A stretch of 64,000 nucleotides of DNA from Guillardia theta CCMP2712 (Eukaryota > Cryptophyceae > Pyrenomonadales > Geminigeraceae). Positions 13,423 to 23,411 of the stretch are shown here, in pieces. Below the pieces are notes generated by a model. It was not told the origin of the DNA and did not search any database. It saw only the letters and a program-made list of their open reading frames with translations. Position 1 is the stretch's first letter; each line of letters opens with the position of its first letter. Location of the stretch: NCBI RefSeq assembly GCF_000315625.1, contig NW_005434626.1, positions 37,229-101,228 on the forward strand, given 5' to 3'. The position numbers were made by a program, and so were the translations under genes.

Positions 13423-14944
13423 TCATCTTCGACGGTGTCGAGACTTTCCGTCCTTTTCGTTCTGGGGGAAGGAGTAGCTGATGCCCTGGTCGTCGAGGAG
13501 ATGGCAGAGCATCTTAGAGCTGATGGGAAGGTTGGCGTCTTTCAGTATCTGAGGGAAGGGAGGAGTCAACGGTGAAGACGAGCAGAAGGAGATGGGAGCG
13601 AGGAGGAGAGCAAGAGTTGTTGGGAGAGGAGAAGAGGGGATAAGACAAGAGGAGGAAGAGGAGAGAGGGAGGAGAGGGACCTTGGAGATGTGCGTCAGAG
13701 ACAGGTTCTGGCACAGCAGCATCTCGTCATATGCTTCATTCTCCCGCAACAAGTCCACACACGCCACAAGGCTTTCTTCCACTTTCCTCCTCCTCCGCTC
13801 GTTGGCAGCAGTGTTGTCCCTCCCCTTCGCTGGCTCCTCCTCTGCTCTTCCCTCCTCCCCCTCCTCTTGTACATGCAGCTGATGCCAAATGGACTTGAGC
13901 TTCTGCACCATGAACGTCTGGAGGGAGAAGTTCAGCAAAAGATTGCGGCGAGACGAGGAGGGGGAGAGTGAAGGAGATAACGCGAGTGTAGGGAGAGCAG
14001 CAGGAACAGGGAGAGGAGCAGAGGAGGAGCAGAGGAGGAGCAGGGCGAGAGTTTGTCGTGACCTTCGATCCAGACTTCATGCCGTAACTCGACATCAGCT
14101 CCTTCAGCTCTCTTACCTCCATCTCCTCGTACTTGGGCATCTTCTCAGCCTCAGCTGAGTTGCCAACACCACGAGGGCACCGCGATCCTCTCACTGAGCC
14201 CCCTCTCTTCCTGACTGCTGCTGCTGCTGCTGCTGCTGCTCCTCCTCCTCCTCCTCTAGTAACAGCAACAACAGCAACAGTAGTGGAAGGAGCAGCAGCA
14301 GTATCTCCTCCTCCTCCTCCTCCTCCTCCTGATCCTCCTCTGCTCCCTACTCCGCCATCCTGGGAGCTCTCGACCTCTCCTAGCTTCATGCCCGAGGTGT
14401 TTCGGATCTTCCTGCGAGGATAGTCCTGCACCGACGGGCACGCGCTGTCTCCTCGCATCTTCATCTCGACCCTCGTCCGCAGGTCCAGAGCAAATAGCTC
14501 ATCCTCTTCACTCTCCTCCCTCACTACGCTCGCTGCCGCACGTCCAGCCCCTTGTCCCGGCACGTCGTCATGAGCCGAGACCTGATCCTCACAGCTGCCG
14601 CCCCTCCGTGAGTTGGAGCACTCCTCCTCCCCGTCCTCTCTCGCCGGACTGGACGGGGGCAGCACGCGGGCGTCTGCTGGGCTCTCGCTGGGGCTGCTAA
14701 GGTCGATCACAGAATGATCAGCCTTGCCAGGGCTGACGACCTCGCTGCCTGCCTCCCGATCTGCTTCAAGTTTGCACTGCTCGACATGCAGATGCTTGGC
14801 GAAGGAGCACAGGTACTGGAGGGACTCGCTGCAGAAGGGGCAGACGTTGGTGCTGCTCGCTCGCTCCTGCACCATCTCAAAGATGTCGGAGACCTTGCAG
14901 GAGTCGCCCATAGTCCATGCAAGGAGCCGAGATGCTGGCGACAA
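13423..14944 (-). CDS. SLX4: SLX4-like structure-specific endonuclease scaffold (414 aa)
   Basis: SLX4 binds and activates the SLX1 nuclease and other nucleases for Holliday-junction and crosslink repair. Exons are 14944-14063, 13917-13681 and 13548-13423. Near the N-terminus is a UBZ4-like zinc finger (VCPFCSESLQ, with H and C in HLHVEQC). The C-terminal half carries the two conserved SLX4 blocks: a SAP-like helix pair (EVRELKELMSSYGMKSGSK, then KLKSIWHQL) and the terminal SLX1-binding domain (AYDEMLLCQNLSL; LPISSKMLCHLLDDQGISY). These match the order at the end of animal SLX4. The region coded by about 14160-14395 is Gly/Ala low complexity and may hide an intron. At 414 residues it is far shorter than the vertebrate protein, and I see only one finger and no BTB domain. 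It converges on the MDR-PH-PDZ gene with 149 bp between stops. Confidence 0.8.
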
Positions 14945-16191
14945 TACAAATCAGAATAAGGAACGTCTACCCTTTTCTTGTCTTCCGACATCAGAAACCA
15001 TTACTTGAACTTGTATAACCTTTCGACCATATTCGCATCTGAATCTCGAACTCATCCGAACCACCTCTTCCCTTCCTCTCCTTCCTCTCGCTGCTTCCCC
15101 TCCTCTCTCTCCTTCTCCTGCTTCCTCCCCTCCCCCTCCCTCCCTCGTCTGCTCTCTTCTCAGCATCTTTTATCGAACCAAGGGGCTTAAATCAAGCGAG
15201 GTGACTAAATTTAAGTGAGATCCTGCTTAAATTAACCCATCCTTTAAAGACCGGTATGATGGCTGATCAGAACTGGGGAAAGATGGAAGAGGAGATGGGG
15301 GAGGGGTATATGACCCCACCCCCTGTGTTTACACGAAGAAACCTGGTCAAGTACCCGGTATACAACCATCCACCAAAATGGCGATAAACCCTCACCCCCA
15401 AGGAGCTACTACCCCACCCCTTTTCCTGTACTATTTTCACAACGTTAGTCGCTTGGTATGATTAAAAAGTCAAAAGCACCGGTACTTACATGAGAATTTT
15501 GTACCCCCATCCCCTCATTTTAACCACATACCCCAGGAATTCCAAGAGTACCCTACCCCCTGTACAAATGCACGCTTTCCCCTGCCACGCCAGCCTCCAT
15601 GCTGTCATGCCTTGTCTGACGCTTCTCTTCCACCAGCACCAGCACCAGCAGCAGCTCCAGCAGCAGCTCCTGCTCCTCGCTCTCCTCCCTCTCCTATCTC
15701 CTTTCTCCACCCCTACCTCCTCCCTCCCTTCACCTTCTCGCTTCCTTCCATCATCCACCACATCTCCCCCACCCGTTTCACTGAACCTCCCTTCCTCAAC
15801 CTCCACTGCCTCCCCTGCACAACATCATGCCTCTCCAGAGCTCGCAGAACAGTGATTTTATCTCTTGATGACGCTGATTTCTTTATTTTTGAAGAATCTC
15901 TCCTCGATCGTTGCCTTGATTACTCTGTTTTGGTCTTTTTGGTGTGACACATTCAACTTCCTCCTTGAGCCCTCAGAGGGCAGAGAGCTTCCTGTCCTTG
16001 GAAGAGTTGACTTCCTGTGTTCAAACTTCACAGCTCGCCTCCATCCTTCCCTTTAGCACACGCTGCCTTCTCGGCATGAATGCAGAGGGCCTCTACCTCC
16101 CTTCCCCCCCCTCTTCTTCACGGCTGTGCGGGTCATCCCGCCGTCATCAGGCTTGATTCGGTTCTCACTAATTCTCACAGGAGATCCGGAC
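14945..16191. other. Intergenic region between divergent SLX4 and alanyl-tRNA synthetase genes
   Basis: Contains CT-rich tracts (15060-15150), an AT-rich block (15170-15250), an ACCCC/TACCCC-rich patch (about 15290-15560), and CAG/CAC triplets near 15640-15670. A good acceptor (AATTCTCACAG) ends at 16181 just before the synthetase start codon, so an upstream leader exon of that gene probably lies here. I could not place it. Confidence 0.5.
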
Positions 16192-19168
16192 ATGTCGGAG
16201 TTAGAATGGCCCGTGTCCAGAGTTCGCAAGACTTTCATCGAGTTCTTCCAGTCCAAGGATGAGAAGGGAGGGGCTGACGGCGGCCACACGTTCTGGGCCT
16301 CCAACAGTGTCGTCCCCTACGATGACCCCACCCTGCTGTTCACCAACGCAGGTATGAACCAGTTCAAGCCCATCTTCATGGGCACCGTCGACCCCAAGAG
16401 TCCGCTCGCCCCTCTCAAGCGAGCATGCAACTCGCAGAAGTGCATCCGCGCGGGAGGCAAGCACAACGACCTTGACGACGTGGGTAAGGACGTGTACCAC
16501 CACACCTTCTTCGAGATGCTCGGCAACTGGAGCTTCGCCACCTACTTCAAGAAGGAGGCCACGGCCTGGGCATGGGAGCTCCTCACCAACGTGTACGGCC
16601 TTGAGCCGGACCGTCTGTATGCCACCTACTGCGAGGGCGACCAACACAAGGGAGGGACTGTGCCGCCTGACGAGGAGACGCGTCAGCTGTGGCTCCAGTA
16701 CCTCCCCCCTGAGCGAGTGCTCAAGGGAAACATGAAGGACAACTTCTGGGAGATGGGAGACACTGGGCCCTGTGGCCCTTGCACTGAGCTGCACTACGAC
16801 CGTATCGGAGGAAGGAACGCTGCTCACTTGGTGAACATGGACGACCCCAACGTGCTCGAGATCTGGAACGTGGTGTTCATCCAGATGTTCCGCAACAAGG
16901 ATCAGTCGCTGAGCATGCTTCCCGGCAAGCACGTGGACACCGGGATGGGGCTCGAGCGCATCACCTCGATCCTGCAGGGCAAGATGTCAAACTACGACAC
17001 AGATATCTTCACTCCCATCTTCGACGCGATCCACAAGAGAACTGGCGTCAGGCCCTACACCGGCAAGGTGGGCAAGGACGACAGCGACGGCATCGACATG
17101 GCGTACCGCGTGGTTGCAGATCACATCCGCACCCTGACCATCGCAGTGACGGACGGAGCTCAGCCTGGCAACGACGGGAGGAACTACGTGATCCGCCGTA
17201 TCCTCCGCAGAGGAGTCAGGTACGCCAGGCAGTACCTCTACCCTCCCGGCACGCAGTACGAGGCTGGCTTCTTTTCCAGCTTGTCCTCCATCGTGGTCGA
17301 CGTGCTCGGGGAGGCGTTTCCCGAGCTGAAGGGCAACCCAGGAGTTGGCATGACGCCCGAGAAGGTGGCTTCCATCATCTTGGAGGAGGAGGTGTCGTTC
17401 CTGCGCACCCTCGACAGGGGTATCGCCCAGTTCGAGAAGTTTGCCGAGATGGACCAGTCGGCAGGAAGAATCAGCGGCGAACATGCGTTCATGCTCTACG
17501 ACACCTTCGGGTTCCCCGTGGATCTCACGCTGCTCATGGCGGAGGAAAAGGGAATCTCCGTCGACTCTCAGGGCTACGAAGAGTGCATGGAGAAGCAGCG
17601 CGCGAAGTCGCGAGGTGAAGCAAAGGAGGGAGAGGTTGTGCTGGTACTGGAGGCCGAGCAGACCGACAAGCTGGCCAAGGAGCTGGGAGTCGTGGCCACC
17701 GACGACTCGACCAAGTACGACTGGACGTCAGCTGGCAGCGGGCCACGAGGAAATGCGACGGTGAAGGCGATCTGGGACGGCAAGGAGTTCCTGTCGGAGG
17801 CGAAGGAGGGGACTTACTGTGGCCTAATCTTCGACAAGACCAACTTCTACGCGGAGGCCGGAGGACAGCTGTTCGACACTGGCCGCGTCACCACCTCCGA
17901 GGCCGTGTTCAACGTCCAGAACGTGCAGAAGTTCGGAGGATACATCCTGCACTCGGGCAACCTCGGGTCAGGGTCGGTCAAGGTCGGGGACGCGGCTGAG
18001 CTGGACGTGGATTATGAGAGGAGATCGCTCATCGCCTCGAACCACACCTCCACTCATCTCCTCAACTTCGCCCTCCGCAAGGTGCTGGGAGCTGACGGGG
18101 CGGTGAACATCGACCAGCGCGGCAGCATCGTGGGGCCGGACAAGCTGAGGTTTGACTTCTCCTACGGGAAGCCGATGAAGGTCGAGGAGGTGGAGCAGGT
18201 GAGGACGCTGGTGCAGGAGCTGATCCGAGGAGGCTACCCGCTGCAGAAGAAGGAGGTAGCACTCTCTGCGGCCAAGCAGATCAAGTCGCTGCGAGCTGTG
18301 TTCGGAGAGGTCTACCCCGACCCCGTCCGAGTCGTCAGCGTCGGGCCAGTTCCCCACTCCATCGACGACCTGCTGGCTAAGCCCGATAGCGGCGAGTGGG
18401 AGAAGCTCTCGGTCGAGTTCTGCGGAGGAACGCACATGGACAACACCAAGGAGGCGGTCGACTTCTCGATCCTCGGAGAGGAAGGGACGGCCAAGGGCGT
18501 CCGCCGCGTCGTCTGCGTCACACGGGATGCGGCGAGGCAGGCGAAGCAGGCGGCCGAGGACTTTGACGTGCGCGTGGCAAACGCCGGCAGCATCACGGAC
18601 ATGAGCGAGCTGGACCGGGAGATCTCGAGCATGCGAACAGACGTGGACGCGATCGTGATGGACTATGTGAGGAAGGATGCGATCAAGAAGAACATCGACA
18701 AGCTGAAGGACAAGGTGCTCGCATGGGAGAAGCAGATCATCAAGGAGAAGACGGACTCGGCGCTTCGATGGGCGGAGGCGCTGGAGGTGAGCGGCAAGTT
18801 TGTGGTCGAGGAGGTGGACGTGGACGGAGACGTCAAGGCGATCGATGCGGCCATGAAGACCATCAACACCAGGGCACCGGCTCTTCCCGTCTGCCTCCTC
18901 TCCCGCTCCTCCAAGGGCGACAAGGTCTCTTGCCTGGCTGTGGTTCCAGGAGGAGCTGGAGGCCTGGACGCCAAGGACTGGATCAACGCGGCGCTCGAGA
19001 AGTGCGGCGGCAAGGGTGGAGGAAAGAGCGACCGCGCTCAGGGAGCCGCCAAGGTCTTTCTGCTGCTGCTGCCGTTGCCCTCTGACTTTTCTTGCCCAGG
19101 ATGCCAGCGGCTTCGAGCAGGCGGTGGCAGCGGCCAAGGCATACCCGGCCAGCAAGGGTCTCGCCTAA
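16192..19168 (+). CDS. AARS1: Alanyl-tRNA synthetase (976 aa, class II)
   Basis: Charges tRNA-Ala with alanine in an ATP-dependent reaction. Two exons, 16192-19053 and 19100-19168, are joined across a 46-nt intron. The catalytic core begins with RKTFIEFF and includes motif 1 (LLFTNAGMNQFKPIF), motif 2 (HHTFFEMLGNWSFATYF) and motif 3 (HVDTGMGLERI). The editing domain shows the zinc-binding HTSTHLL and CGGTHMDNT signatures, and a C-Ala domain follows. Length matches eukaryotic cytosolic AlaRS. The start at MSELEWP follows a splice acceptor by about 10 nt, so a first exon upstream may add an organelle leader or only 5' UTR. One gene for both cytosol and organelle is possible but not shown. Codon use is highly GC3-biased, as expected for a strongly expressed gene. 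Confidence 0.95.
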
Positions 19169-19206
19169 AGCTCCTGCTATCTTGTTATAGACCTGAGGCC
19201 TCCCAT

Positions 19207-20126
19207 TCATTCTCCTCCTCCTCCCTTTCCTCCTTTCGCTCCCGGTAGCATCGAGAGCCGTCGGAAGATCTTTCGGGCATGCCCGGCCTTGACGCCCATA
19301 ATGAGCAGGTCGTCCTCCCCTGCCATCACGTCAGCCGCTGCCTCCTCTTGCTCTATCGCACCCATGGCGGCAACGGCCTCGAGAGAGTCCCAGCCGTGCT
19401 CCAGGAACGCGGGAGCGTACTGCCCTAGCCCGAGCTCACCCAGCCATCCCACCACCGCCCACTCGCCATCTCCTCCCACAGCCTCGCGCTGCTTGGTCGC
19501 GCTCACGGGGGTGGGAGGAGGAGGAGGCGTGCGAATCTTCCTCGTCGATCTCCCTGGGGTGGAGACAACAGATCGCGTGTCTCGGGGGGTCTTGTAGGCA
19601 TCCATCATAGGAGAGTGAAAACGAACCGTCGACAGGACCTGACTAACCTCAGCTTGGCTCTCCCCTGCCTTTCGCCCCCTACTCCTTCTCTCTCACCCCC
19701 CCTCCTACCCCTTCCCTTCCTCTACCCCCTCCTCCTGCTCCTCACCTGGGTCTCATCGCCCCTGCCTAGTCGCCTTCTCTCGCCCCCTGCATCCCCCAAG
19801 TCCGACGAGTCGTCTTGACCCTCCTGCTGCATCTGCTGAATCTTCACCAGCCTGTTGACCGAGTGCCGGAAGTCCCCGAAGGAAGGGCTGCATCCCAACC
19901 GTCACAGGGGAGGAGGAGAGGGAGGAGGGAAAAGGAGGAGGGATGAGGGGATGAGGAGGAGAAACGAGTCCCCACCTGGAACTCTCGTGCTCGAGCTCAG
20001 ACGTCTCGTCCTCCTTCCGCGGCCTGCAACGCAACTCAGCGGCGCGAGGCAGAGCAGGACATACGCTATGTGAGGGGAAGGAAGTTTGAGAGGACGGGGA
20101 GTCTGACGGACGTCTTCAGGGCCCAT
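19207..20126 (-). CDS. SAM-domain protein (227 aa)
   Basis: Four exons on the minus strand (20126-20065, 20023-19976, 19887-19746, 19638-19207) join in frame. The N-terminal part is polar, with a TPRPLKLPSP segment and a short helix NRLVKIQQMQQEG. A proline run follows. The last exon codes a sterile alpha motif: VVGWLGELGLGQYAPAFLEH, then a loop, then DLLIMGVKAGHARKIFRRL. SAM domains mediate oligomerisation or RNA/protein binding, and the partner is unknown. The insert of about 15 Ala/Glu residues between helices 2 and 3 is longer than usual. Start chosen at MGPEDVRQTP; a Met further upstream at 20171 is possible. The stop lies 39 bp from that of the convergent alanyl-tRNA synthetase. Confidence 0.75.
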
Positions 20127-20507
20127 GCTGACGAAAACCTTGAGGGACAAGCAAGTTAGAGGTAGGATCACAAGCGACGGCAGAAGAGAGGAGGAGGAGG
20201 AGGAGGAGGAGAAAGTCTATAAAGGTAGAAGCTAAAGCTCATGTTTAGGTTTCCATAGGGACAGGCACGGGAAGGAGGGAGGGAGGGAGGGAGGTGATGG
20301 TGGAGGAAGAGAAGTGTTTCACATGCTCGGGGTCGTCCACTTGAGCTTCTGCTGACAGCTCCCACTCTCTGGCTCGCTGTGCAGGTTCAGATCAAGCAGA
20401 GCTTCTCCCCGTAGCAACCTCCTCCCTGCTCGTCGAGACCTCCATCTCGTCTGCAAGATCCTCCTTCTTCATCCCCCCATCCTCCGCCGCCCCGATCGCG
20501 GGAACAG

Positions 20508-21581
20508 CTAGCAGGCGGTCAGTCCGAAGATCACCAGCAACATGAGGCAGGCAGGAGGTGGAGGGATGAGAGAAGAGAAGGCGGTTCTATCACCTGGGGT
20601 GTGCATGGAGGTAACGCAGTGCCATCGCCCGCTTGCATCCTTCACCCCATCCACAACTCCTACCTGCCAGAGCAGCGTCACCGACGGAGCAGGAGCCTCA
20701 GCCCTGACCTCGTGCAGACAGTCCCGCAAGACTCCCACACACCCTGGTCCGCTCAAGGGATCTCGAAGGGTCAAGGAGCACTGCTCAATGCTGCCTCCCA
20801 GCGCAGTTGAGAGTCCCTTGGAGCCCTCCAGCCTCTCCAGGCCGTTCACCGCTGCCTCAGCAGCAGCTGTGAAAGGTTCAGGGAGCTGCTACAGCGGGAG
20901 GAAGAGAGGAGCTACCATTGGCGATGTCCTGCATGACGGAGCCCTCCACGACGTCATGCACAACGAGGACGTCCAGGTACATGAGATCCCCCAAGGTCTC
21001 CTCCATCCACCTGCCCTCTCTCCGACTCTGCAACAGCAGGTGGCTGGAGCGCATTGGGGGATCATGGAGCTGCGAGCAGAGGGGAGAGATGAGGAGCACC
21101 TGAAAGACACGGCGAACATGCCAGGCCGAACGACCTCGGAGGCGGATGCATGGACGTGTGCTATCAGCACGATCCCCGCCTGACTCTCCTGTCACTCTGC
21201 TGTCCCTCGACCTGATCGCGCACCTGAGGCTGCCTGCGCACAACGTAGAGAGGGAGGGTGAACGATGTTCCCTCCTCCTCCATCGAAAGTTCTGCAGCAC
21301 CGCACGTGCAAACGTCAGGCAGTGCCTTCACGAGCAGCGACAAGTTACCGTCATGCCGCCTCGATTCTCGTCGCCCGCTCTTGAAGAAGTCGTCATGCAC
21401 AACCAACAACGTCGAGACGGAGAGTCACCTGCTGTATCCCCCCTTGCAGCCTCATCGACCTGGGCAACACACCGCCCCCCTGCCTCGCGTGAGGCGCCAA
21501 ATTCACCATCGTGGATGTGGACGAGAAGGGCAGGGAGGAGGCGAACAGAAGCAGCACCAGCACCAGCAGAGACAGAAGCAT
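20508..21581 (-). CDS. Predicted secreted or membrane-anchored protein (about 273 aa), unknown
   Basis: Not recognised. Exons 21581-21429, 21379-21224, 21069-20916 and 20866-20508 keep frame. The protein opens with a clear signal peptide (MLLSLLVLVLLLFASSL). A polar middle follows, containing LGDLMYLDVLVVHDVVEGS, and it ends with a hydrophobic tail (ACLMLLVIFGLTAC) right at the C-terminus. Such a tail fits a GPI-attachment signal or a tail anchor. A possible 70-nt intron (20663-20594) near the end would instead give a different short tail without the hydrophobic stretch, so the C-terminus is uncertain. The architecture suggests an ER or cell-surface protein; no enzyme motif is visible. Confidence 0.55.
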
Positions 21582-22030
21582 GTCACTGTTAAACTTGTTC
21601 CTCCATCCGTTGCTGTATCAGATTTCACGTTTTCTCTCCTCTTGCGTCTCCCGACTGATCCGCTGCTGGACTCTTGCGATCGCTCACCATCTCAACCCGC
21701 GATCCCTCATACCATCCTCCCTTCCCTCCCCTTGATTCTGCTTCTGCGGGCCTTGGTTGTCGTCGTTTCCCTGTGGAGTGTCCCCCACTCGTTTCGGTGA
21801 GATGAAGAATGAGGGGTAACAGCGACTTGATGCACGGAATGGGAAATGGAAGCCCAAGATGAAGCAAGGGGAGGAGGCAATAGGGAGCGACGAATTACAA
21901 GGTGCAGGAGCGAAGAAATTCGGCGACCAGGGAAGAGCAGAGTGGGGCGAAGAAGGAAAGGGAGGGGAGGGGGGGATTTGCCGGGGGTGTTTAAGGGGGG
22001 TGATGTGGGAGGAAGAGGAGGAGCAGGACG

Positions 22031-22152
22031 TGGAGGAAATGGAGGATGTGGAGGACGTGGAGGATGTGGAGGACGTGGAGGATGTGGAGGACGTGGAGGA
22101 CGTGGAGGACGTGGAGGATGTGGAGGATGTGGAGGACGTGGAGGACGTGGAG
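22031..22152. repeat. 9-bp minisatellite (GTGGAGGAY)
   Basis: About 13 tandem units of GTGGAGGAC or GTGGAGGAT. All frames across it give repetitive peptides (VED, GGR/GGC or SST), so I do not treat it as coding. Confidence 0.85.
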
Positions 22153-23032
22153 GCTATGATCCTGGCTAGACGGAGCACTTTCGTGGCATGGCGCTTGCGA
22201 CGACCCAGAGGAAACTCAAAAAGCTAGAAAAATCGAGAGGAACTCTTCGAGCTTATTGAGTTTACAAGGCCGGATCGCTAGTGACCCCTTGGGAAGTCAG
22301 CCTTGGGCCGTGCCAGGCCCTCCTGCACCTATCATCAGCCCCCCTCATCCCCTCCTCGCCCAACCGCTACCCTCACCATCACCCCCACCCCCCCTTTTGT
22401 CTTCATTATCACCCCTCCCAAAGAAAACCACCATACTCTTCTACACGACACCCCAACTCGTACTATAATGACCCCACAGGACCACCCCATCAGGAAAAAA
22501 GAACCTTACCCCCCCTGCCCACCCCCTGTAAAACCCTTATAGGTACCCCTCTGACTCCTTGGTAAGTAGTACCACCCCTCCATCGGGAGGTGAAACATGG
22601 ATGGGTAACTGCGCCAACTAGTTGAGGTACGCAGGAGGCAACGAAGAGAGACAGGGGTGGTAGTATTAGGGGGTAGGGGTTGTGAAAGAAGCAAGGGTCC
22701 TGAAGGTAGGTTCATTTTGGGACGGGGAGAGTTGAATGGGGGTGGGGTTATTGGTATCGTAGGGTAGGTTTGTGTACATGTTGCTGGCCTGTGAGTGATG
22801 GGAAATAGGTGGGTAGGGGTGTAATTATTAAAACCAATGAGGGGGAAATATGGGTGGGGTACTACAGGATGGAGGTGGGGTTATTATGAAAAAGATTTCA
22901 CAAGCAGTCGTTGAAAGATAGGGGGGGTGCTAGAGAGAGGGGTGGGTAGTCTCATCAGAAGCTTAGTCAGGGTAATTGGAGGCCACCCCCATCCAATCCG
23001 GGATTTACGGGGGTGAAGCTGAGGGGGTAGGG

Positions 23033-23266
23033 TCATCCTGCGTTTGGCCATGGCAAGACTCGGGCAATGTTTGAAGTATGGGGAGAGGAAAAGATGGGAG
23101 AGGAGGAGGACCGGAGTAGACCATCCTTGCTCTCCTGCTCCTGATTCTCTCTGAGCTCTTCTAGCTCTTCCCTTTCATTGTGATCTCTCTCCCTCTTTCT
23201 TCTGGCATCGACCTGGACTCCTTCCCGCACCTAAAAGTCACCCAGGCAGAAACATACATTACTCAT
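23033..23266 (-). CDS. Possible small charged coiled-coil protein
   Basis: Not recognised. From a probable acceptor (GACTTTTAG) at about 23231, the minus-strand frame reads a highly charged helix (EREELEELRENQEQESKDG), then a Ser-rich end and a stop at 23033. A start at 23266 would need a 27-nt intron, which is short even for this genome. The composition is coding-like but the model is weak. Confidence 0.28.
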
Positions 23267-23411
23267 GATGGCATGGAAAGTCCAGGGGTATGAAATTTAA
23301 GGATTTGCCGACCAGACTTCGTCTGTCTTGAAGGTTGTTCATTCTCGTTTCACTTGATGGTCAGTCGGCATAGCTTTTGAATCTCGTCGCAACTCCCCCA
23401 CACTAGCACCG

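Larger units (their letters stand above)
21582..23411. other. Intergenic region with minisatellite and C-rich then G-rich halves
   Basis: Pyrimidine-rich to about 21780, then purine-rich with a 9-bp minisatellite (22031-22152). Next comes a C-rich block (about 22280-22600) followed by a G-rich block (about 22600-23040) full of GGGGTGGG/GGGGTAG words. A small minus-strand frame at 23033-23266 is listed separately. The promoter of the downstream channel gene should lie just before 23412. Confidence 0.55.

Noticed and set aside
15170-15250. Possible repeat shared with 50345-50460 (TTAAATTTAAG words)
   Set aside because: Only short AT-rich words match; no collinear alignment longer than about 14 bp.
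17968-19155. Long minus-strand frame opposite alanyl-tRNA synthetase
   Set aside because: Shadow caused by strong third-position bias of the synthetase gene.
21846-22227. Gly-rich or Val-Glu-Asp repeat protein
   Set aside because: Explained by the 9-bp minisatellite, which leaves several frames open at once.
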